This document shows positions 59,616-64,000 of a stretch of DNA of 64,000 bases, in pieces. The notes under the pieces are model-generated. The model ran no database searches, was not told the DNA's origin, and worked only from the letters and a program-made list of their open reading frames with translations. The position numbers and the translations under genes are program-made. Origin of the DNA: Halobellus sp. LT62 (lineage in GTDB: Archaea; Halobacteriota; Halobacteria; Halobacteriales; Haloferacaceae); NCBI RefSeq assembly GCF_037031285.1, contig NZ_JAYEZO010000001.1, positions 744,001-808,000 on the forward strand, read 5' to 3'. The stretch's first letter is position 1. Each line of letters opens with the position of its first letter.

Positions 59616-60926
59616 ATGAAGGATGACGCAGAACACACGGGTATGGACGCAGCGGGTCACGGCCACGACGACCTGATCGCGTGGGACGACGGGGCGGAAC
59701 GCGTTGTGGACCTCCGCGGCCGGTGGTTCTCCTCTCTCGAAACCGAGCGCGTCGAGATCGATCACATCGCCGGGCGGACGCTCGCGGAACCGATTGACTC
59801 GCCGGTCGACGTCCCCGCGCAGAGCCACGCGACGATGGACGGCTACGCCTTCGACGCGACCGAGGAGTACCCGCTGACGGTCGTCGACGCCGACGTGTTC
59901 CCGGAGGACGAACCGCCCGAGTTAGGTAGTGGAGAAGCGATCCGCATCGCGACCGGCGCGCCGGTTCCGAGAGCCGCGAACGCGGTGCTCAAACGCGAGG
60001 AGGCGACCGTCGAAGGAGGTCACCTCACCGGGACGGAACTCGACCCCGGCACGTACGTCTACGAGCGCGGCAGCAACGTCGCTGCGGGCGAGCGGCTGTT
60101 CGAGGCCGGCGAGCGCTTGGGGCCGAAGGACGCGATACTGCTCGGCGACCTCGGCGTCGACGGCGTCGAGGTCCGACGGCGGCTGTCGGTCGGCCTGCTC
60201 GCGACGGGGACGGAGATCCACGAGGGCCGCCACCGCGACCTCGACTCGCCGATGCTCGCGGGACTGGTCCGCTCGTGGGGCCACGACGCGACCTACGAGG
60301 GGAGCGTCCCCGACGCCTACGAGCGCGTCGAATCCCGCATCTCGGAGCTGGCGCGCGAGCACGACGTCGTCGTGACGACCGGCGGAACGAGCGTGGGGAA
60401 GAAGGACTACGTGATTCGCGCGCTCGACTCCTTGGGGGAAGTGCTCTTTCACCGCGTTCGGCTCCGACCCGGCAAGCCGATCGCGGTCGCCGAGCTGCCC
60501 GACCACGACGCGGTCGCGCTCGCGATCCCGGGGAAGCCCGTCGGCGCGCACGCGGTGACGACGCTCGTCGCGCGCCCCTTTTTCACCGGCGACGCGTCGC
60601 TGCCGACGGTGCCCGCGCGGATGGCCCGCGACGTCGACATCGCCACCCCGGGGTTCGCCTACGCGATTCCGGTGACGTTCGAGGAGGGCGACGCGGACCG
60701 TGCGGATCCGGACGGCGCGGACGCGGTGGACGGCGGGACCGATCCCCCGACGGCGATGCCGCTCGGACACGTCGACTCCGACCTCGCCGTCTACGAGTCA
60801 GCATTCGACCCGAGCGTCCTCTCGTCGAGCACGCGCGCGACCCGCGCGAACGGGTTCGTGCTCACGGGCGAGGGCGTCGAGCGCGGACAGGCGGTCGACG
60901 TCGTCCCGTATTCGGTCGTCGAGTGA
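59616..60926 (+). CDS. moeA: Molybdopterin molybdenumtransferase MoeA
   Basis: Inserts molybdate into molybdopterin to make the molybdenum cofactor used by CoxL. The 436-residue protein has AQSHATMDGYAFDA, the MPT-binding TGAPVPRAANAVLKREEA, the GEPHI-like domain LSVGLLATGTEIHEG, VVTTGGTSVGKKDYV and RPGKPIAVAELP with GKPVGAHAV. A His/Asp/Gly-rich N-terminal extension of about 20 residues precedes the fold. Its stop overlaps the next start (TGATG). Position opposite the cox operon suggests a copy dedicated to CO dehydrogenase. Confidence 0.94.
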   Translation: MKDDAEHTGMDAAGHGHDDLIAWDDGAERVVDLRGRWFSSLETERVEIDHIAGRTLAEPIDSPVDVPAQSHATMDGYAFDATEEYPLTVVDADVFPEDEPPELGSGEAIRIATGAPVPRAANAVLKREEATVEGGHLTGTELDPGTYVYERGSNVAAGERLFEAGERLGPKDAILLGDLGVDGVEVRRRLSVGLLATGTEIHEGRHRDLDSPMLAGLVRSWGHDATYEGSVPDAYERVESRISELAREHDVVVTTGGTSVGKKDYVIRALDSLGEVLFHRVRLRPGKPIAVAELPDHDAVALAIPGKPVGAHAVTTLVARPFFTGDASLPTVPARMARDVDIATPGFAYAIPVTFEEGDADRADPDGADAVDGGTDPPTAMPLGHVDSDLAVYESAFDPSVLSSSTRATRANGFVLTGEGVERGQAVDVVPYSVVE

Positions 60927-61606
60927 TGCCGGACGACGAGAGCGGGCTGCCGCTCGTCTCGCCGCCCTTCGGCGAGCGAACGCGCGAGCGCTCCCACCGA
61001 GATCACACGCGGGGCGATCACCAGCGGCCACGCGTCGCGGGCGTGTTGCTCGCGGCGGGAACGAGCAGCCGCTTCGGCGACCGGAACAAGCTGCTGGCGA
61101 CGCACGAGGGCGAGCCGATCGTCCGGCGCGCGGCGCGGACGCTCCTCGACGCCGGGCTGGATCCCGTCGTCGCCGTGGTCGGTCACGAGGCAGAGCGCGT
61201 CACCGACGCCCTCGACGGTCTCGACGTCCGGCTCGTCACCAACGACACATACGAAACGGGGCAGGCGTCGTCGGTACGGGCTGGGATACGGACGCTTGCG
61301 GAGTCCGGAGACTCGATCGACGCTGCGGTGATCGCGCTCGGCGATATGCCCTTCGTCTCCCCCGAGACGGTCGAGACGCTCGTCGCGGCCTACGAGGCCG
61401 AGGTCGGCGACGCGCTCGCCGCCGCCTACGAAGGCGTGCGCGGTAACCCGGTGCTCTTCGACCGGCGGTTCTTCGCGGACCTCGTCGACGTCGCCGGCGA
61501 CGTCGGGGGACGAGAGATCCTCCTCGAAAGCGGCGCGAGCGCCTGTGTGGCGGTTTCAGATCCCGGCGTCCGTCGCGACGTGGACGAACTGGCGGATCTC
61601 GGGTAA
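60926..61606 (+). CDS. MocA-like molybdenum cofactor cytidylyltransferase
   Basis: The 226-residue NTP transferase has VAGVLLAAGTSSRFGDRNKLLATHEGEPIVRRAA (LAAGxSxRxG...K), ALGDMPFVSPETV with the metal Asp, and GNPVLFDRRFF. MocA makes molybdopterin cytosine dinucleotide, the cofactor form of form I CO dehydrogenase. The first 35 residues, Arg/His/Asp-rich, are an extension. It overlaps moeA and its 3' end is followed by duplicated copies of its own stop region (61595-61672). Confidence 0.87.
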   Translation: MPDDESGLPLVSPPFGERTRERSHRDHTRGDHQRPRVAGVLLAAGTSSRFGDRNKLLATHEGEPIVRRAARTLLDAGLDPVVAVVGHEAERVTDALDGLDVRLVTNDTYETGQASSVRAGIRTLAESGDSIDAAVIALGDMPFVSPETVETLVAAYEAEVGDALAAAYEGVRGNPVLFDRRFFADLVDVAGDVGGREILLESGASACVAVSDPGVRRDVDELADLG

Positions 61607-61672
61607 CGAACGGATGACCCGCAGATCTCGGGTAACGAACGGACGAACCGGCGGATATCAGGTACCGAAAGA
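61595..61672. repeat. Tandem copies of the stop-codon region of the MocA-like gene
   Basis: GATCTCGGGTAACGAACGGA at 61595-61614 (with the gene's TAA) recurs at 61624-61643, and a degenerate copy GATATCAGGTACCGAAAGA lies at 61654-61672; periods 29 and 30. Confidence 0.85.
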
Positions 61673-61703
61673 TGCGCGTCAGCGCGTCAGTCTCGAGTCC
61701 GGC

Positions 61704-61859
61704 TCACTCGTCGCTATCGAACTTCTCGACGATGATCCGACCGTCTTCGACGTGCCACTCGACGCGGTCGCCAGCGCCGACGTCGAGGAAGTTACGAACC
61801 GGTTTGGGGACCGTCGTCAGGTTCTTCTCGGAGATCTTCGTGTTCGTCAGCGTGCCCAT
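61704..61859 (-). CDS. Short AbrB/SpoVT-domain protein
   Basis: A 51-residue protein (MGTLTNTKISEKNLTTVPKP, then VRNFLDVGAGDRVEWHVEDG and RIIVEKFDSDE) matches the AbrB swapped-hairpin fold (TTVPKPVRNFLDVGAGDRVEW). It lacks the C-terminal toxin-binding helix of VapB-type antitoxins and no toxin gene adjoins it, so it may be a free DNA-binding protein. ATGTAAATACC about 28 nt upstream on the minus strand serves as TATA. The gene is on the strand opposite the MocA-like gene and was judged real from its fold and promoter. Confidence 0.82.
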   Translation of the reverse strand: MGTLTNTKISEKNLTTVPKPVRNFLDVGAGDRVEWHVEDGRIIVEKFDSDE

Positions 61860-61924
61860 AGGCTACGTATCCTCGTGGTATTTACATAGCTTGCGCTATG
61901 GATTTCCGACCGTTTCCCTACGGC

Positions 61925-62212
61925 TCACCCCGAGGAGTTCCAGCGGTGTGCGCCGCCGTCGGAGGCCTTCGTGAAGTCGAGGTCGAACCGATCGGAGTTC
62001 AAGAGCACCTCGCCGGGGAGATACCGGTCCTCGCCGACGGCGTTCAACACCCCGCGGTCGGCCATCTTCGCGAGGATGCTTCGAACCGTTCGCTCTCGGC
62101 CCGGGATGAGGTTCGCCTCCTCGATCACCCCGTCGGTCGTCACTTCCCCTTCGAGTAGCGCCAGCCGGATCGCCGCCACCCACGCCGGCTCTCGCTTCAA
62201 CTCCCGACACAT
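61925..62212 (-). CDS. Small winged-helix-like haloarchaeal protein
   Basis: The 95-residue protein starts MCRELKREPAWVAAIRLALLEGEVTTDGV and contains a probable winged helix (VTTDGVIEEANLIPGRERTVRSILAKMADRGVLNAV). It looks conserved among haloarchaea, with the N-terminal MCR and W12 in place. No target or partner is evident; it shares strand with the short AbrB gene 65 bp downstream. Confidence 0.65.
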   Translation of the reverse strand: MCRELKREPAWVAAIRLALLEGEVTTDGVIEEANLIPGRERTVRSILAKMADRGVLNAVGEDRYLPGEVLLNSDRFDLDFTKASDGGAHRWNSSG

Positions 62213-62323
62213 ACCCTTCGACGGCGGCTACCACGCCGACCGAATTAGCGTTTGCGGAGTGAGTCGGCCGAGTGGAAGACGGACGTCAGACGAACGGGAG
62301 GGAACGGAGGCGGTACCGAGGTC

Positions 62324-62366
62324 GTCTCAGGGCGGATCGGCCCACTGTCTCAGGGCGGATCGGCCC
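62324..62366. repeat. Direct repeats resembling the 3' end of trpB
   Basis: GTCTCAGGGCGGATCGGCCC occurs at 62324-62343 and 62347-62366 (period 23). The end of trpB itself reads GTCTCAGGCCAGATCG (62383-62398), including its stop codon on the minus strand, so the repeats seem to be duplicated and diverged copies of that end. Confidence 0.8.
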
Positions 62367-62385
62367 GTCAGATCGACCCGTCGTC

Positions 62386-63534
62386 TCAGGCCAGATCGAA
62401 CAGCTCCGCGGCCTGCTCCATATCCTTGTCGCCGCGGCCGCTGAGGTTCACGAGGATGGAGTCGTGCTCGTCGGCGAGATCCCTCGCGAGCGCGATCGCG
62501 TGGCTGGATTCGAGCGCGGGGATGATCCCCTCCTCCTCGGAGAGTTCCCGGAACGCGGCCTTCGCGGCCTCGTCGTCGACGGCTCGGTAGTCACAGCGGC
62601 CGACCGCGCGGAACATCGCGTGCTCGGGGCCGACGCCCGGGTAGTCCAGCCCGGCGGAGACGGAGTGTACCTCGACGTCGTCGTCGATGACGCGCGTTTT
62701 CATCCCGTGGATCGTCCCGTCCGCGCCGTCCGCCAGCGGGGCGGCGTGACGCTTCGAGCCCGCGCCCTCGCCGCCGCCCTCTGCCCCGTAAAACGCCACG
62801 TCGTCGTCGCGGAAGGCGTGGAACAGCCCCATCGCGTTGCTGCCGCCGCCGACGCAGGCGACCGCCGCGTCGGGGAGGGTTCCGGTTCGCTCTCGGAACT
62901 GCTCGCGCGCCTCCTCGCCGATGACGGCTTGGAAGTCTCTGACCATCCGCGGGAAGGGGTCGGGACCGACGACGGAGCCGACGAGGTAATGCGTGTCGTC
63001 GATGTTCTCCGCGAAGTCTTCGAGCGCGGCGTCGACGGCGTCCGACAGCCCCGATCCGCCGCGGGTCACCTCGTTGACCGTCGCACCCATCAGGCGCATC
63101 CTGAAGACGTTCATCTTCTGGCGCTCGACGTCCTTTTTGCCCATGTAGATCTCCGTGTCGAGATCGAGGAGCGCGCCGACCATCGCGGTCGCCGTGCCGT
63201 GCTGGCCCGCGCCCGTCTCGGCGATGAGCCGCGATTTTCCGGCCTTCTTCGCCAACAGCGCCTGCCCGAGCGCGTTGTTGATCTTGTGCGCGCCGCCGTG
63301 CAGGAGGTCCTCGCGCTTGAGGTAGATGTCTGCGCCGTAGCGCTCGCTCAGGCCCTCGGCGTGGTACAGCGACGTCGGTCGTCCGGCGTAGTCTTCGAGT
63401 AACTGCTCCAGTTCGGTCCGGAACTCCTCGGTCGCCTTGATGTCGTCGTAGGCGGTCGCCAACTGTTCGAGCGGTCCGCTGAGCGGTTCGGGGACGTGCC
63501 GTCCGCCGTACCCCTCGAAGTCTCCTTCGGACAT
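62386..63534 (-). CDS. trpB: Tryptophan synthase beta chain
   Basis: Joins indole and serine to tryptophan with PLP. The 382-residue protein has the PLP-lysine motif KREDLLHGGAHKINNALGQALL, AETGAGQHGTATAMV, the GGGSNAMGLF phosphate-binding loop and the C-terminal LVNLSGRGDKDME. ATG 63534 (MSEGDFEGYGG) follows GTTTATATC by about 28 nt. A longer in-frame reading to 63738 would run through a 21-bp tandem array and is rejected. No trpA is adjacent in the window; haloarchaea often keep trpCBA together, so this isolated copy is notable. Confidence 0.96.
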   Translation of the reverse strand: MSEGDFEGYGGRHVPEPLSGPLEQLATAYDDIKATEEFRTELEQLLEDYAGRPTSLYHAEGLSERYGADIYLKREDLLHGGAHKINNALGQALLAKKAGKSRLIAETGAGQHGTATAMVGALLDLDTEIYMGKKDVERQKMNVFRMRLMGATVNEVTRGGSGLSDAVDAALEDFAENIDDTHYLVGSVVGPDPFPRMVRDFQAVIGEEAREQFRERTGTLPDAAVACVGGGSNAMGLFHAFRDDDVAFYGAEGGGEGAGSKRHAAPLADGADGTIHGMKTRVIDDDVEVHSVSAGLDYPGVGPEHAMFRAVGRCDYRAVDDEAAKAAFRELSEEEGIIPALESSHAIALARDLADEHDSILVNLSGRGDKDMEQAAELFDLA

Positions 63535-63587
63535 ACGTTCCGCACAATTCGCTCCCCCGATATAAACGGTACTCTGCGCCGAGAGCG

Positions 63588-63736
63588 TCACTCCGTCCCG
63601 CGCAAGCGACACTCCGCTCCGCGCAAGCGACACTCCGCTCCGCGCAAGCGACACTCCGCTCCGCGCAAGCGACACTCCGCTCCGCGCAAGCGACACTCCG
63701 CTCCGCGCAAGCGACACTCCGCTCCGCGCAAGCGCC
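63588..63736. repeat. Array of seven 21-bp tandem repeats between trpB and the MetE-family gene
   Basis: GCGCAAGCGACACTCCGCTC recurs with exact 21-bp period; the GCGCAAG core starts at 63600, 63621, 63642, 63663, 63684, 63705 and 63726. It is upstream of the trpB TATA box (63561-63568) and of the rightward gene at 63804. Copies are nearly identical except at both ends. No spacers separate the units. Confidence 0.93.
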
Positions 63737-63803
63737 ACGCCGCCTCGCTGGCCAGCGGCTCGCCCCCGACATCTCTTTGTGGCCGCCCCGACAGAAACGA
63801 TCT

Positions 63804-64000
63804 ATGTCACCGCCCGCGATCCGCACCACCCACGTCGGAAGCCTGCCCCGTTCGGATCGACTGCGTTCGCTCTTGACCGACTCGGACGCCCGCGGGGAGG
63901 CGTTCGAGGCCGCGGTCGAGGAGTCGATCCGGGAAGTCGTGCGCCGGCAGGCTGACGTCGGCATCGACGTCGCCAACGACGGCGAACAGAGCCGCATCGC
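63804..64000 (+). CDS. MetE-family methyltransferase (3' partial)
   Basis: The visible 66 residues (MSPPAIRTTHVGSLPRSDRL, RSLLTDSDARGEAFEAAVEE, SIREVVRRQADVGIDVANDG) match the start of the C-terminal-type barrel of cobalamin-independent methionine synthase (UROD/MetE-like) proteins: TTHVGSLPR with the metal/homocysteine-binding His, and DVANDGEQ. Archaeal members may use methylcobalamin or corrinoid protein instead of folate. The rest lies beyond the window. ATG 63804 is the first start of the fold. Confidence 0.83.
   Translation, partial: MSPPAIRTTHVGSLPRSDRLRSLLTDSDARGEAFEAAVEESIREVVRRQADVGIDVANDGEQSRI

Noticed and set aside
63588-63736. CRISPR array
   Set aside because: Units follow each other directly with no unique spacers and there are no cas genes in the window.
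63535-63738. N-terminal extension of trpB made of LARSGVS repeats
   Set aside because: The extension is a reading of the 21-bp array; a TATA box between array and ATG 63534 shows that transcription starts inside.
1-64000. tRNA or rRNA genes
   Set aside because: No interval showed a paired cloverleaf with a GGTTCGAATCC-type arm or rRNA-like sequence; a covariance search could still find an unusual one.

Overview
The window is chromosomal DNA of a halophilic archaeon (class Halobacteria). The signs are high GC with strongly acidic proteins, a TFB-type transcription factor, many genes whose start codon lies about 25-30 nt after a TATA box with no room for a leader, Tat-dependent lipoproteins (RR plus LAGC), the archaeal DHQ synthase II, a PurN-PurH fusion, and glucose dehydrogenase next to a GfcR regulator. 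The genus cannot be fixed from the sequence. No tRNA, rRNA, CRISPR array or intact insertion sequence was seen.

Region 1 (0-32 kb) is mostly housekeeping: metG (partial), pyruvate kinase, a surface glycoprotein coupled to a nuclease-fold membrane protein, a 7TM histidine kinase, an NfeD/stomatin pair, an AglD-like glycosyltransferase, an ITP/XTP phosphatase, a BtuF-like cobalamin-binding protein, TFB, DHQ synthase II, acetyltransferase, universal stress protein, divergent purNH and purB, glucose dehydrogenase with gfcR, a Grx4-type glutaredoxin, a GcvT-family C1 transferase, an ACT-domain protein and aroD.

Region 2 (33-46.5 kb) is a catabolic island bounded by two AT-rich non-coding stretches. 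It holds a metallo-beta-lactamase-fold protein, a zinc alcohol dehydrogenase, a VOC protein, a TRAP transporter split in two (dctQM and dctP), an AEC permease, a universal stress protein, an SDR, glycerate 2-kinase, a D-2-hydroxyacid dehydrogenase, an RraA-type aldolase, an IclR regulator and a uronate-dehydrogenase-like SDR. The content fits uptake of a sugar acid or related carboxylate and its breakdown through glycerate to 2-phosphoglycerate. A 19-bp palindrome recurs upstream of the metallo-beta-lactamase, IclR and SDR genes and is the likely IclR operator.

Region 3 (48.8-61.6 kb) is an apparently complete aerobic form I carbon monoxide dehydrogenase locus. On the minus strand it runs coxG-coxM-coxS-coxL, then an XdhC-YHS fusion, coxD, coxE, a DUF364 protein and a second XdhC protein, mostly with 4-nt overlaps. 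Divergent moeA and a MocA-like cytidylyltransferase supply the molybdenum cofactor. CoxL carries the form I signature AYRCSFR. The organism can therefore probably oxidise CO as an energy supplement.

The last part (61.7-64 kb) has a tiny AbrB protein, a winged-helix protein, trpB behind a 21-bp tandem array, and the start of a MetE-family gene. Several unrelated tandem arrays (20 to 35 bp units) lie between 53 and 64 kb and near 23.1 kb.
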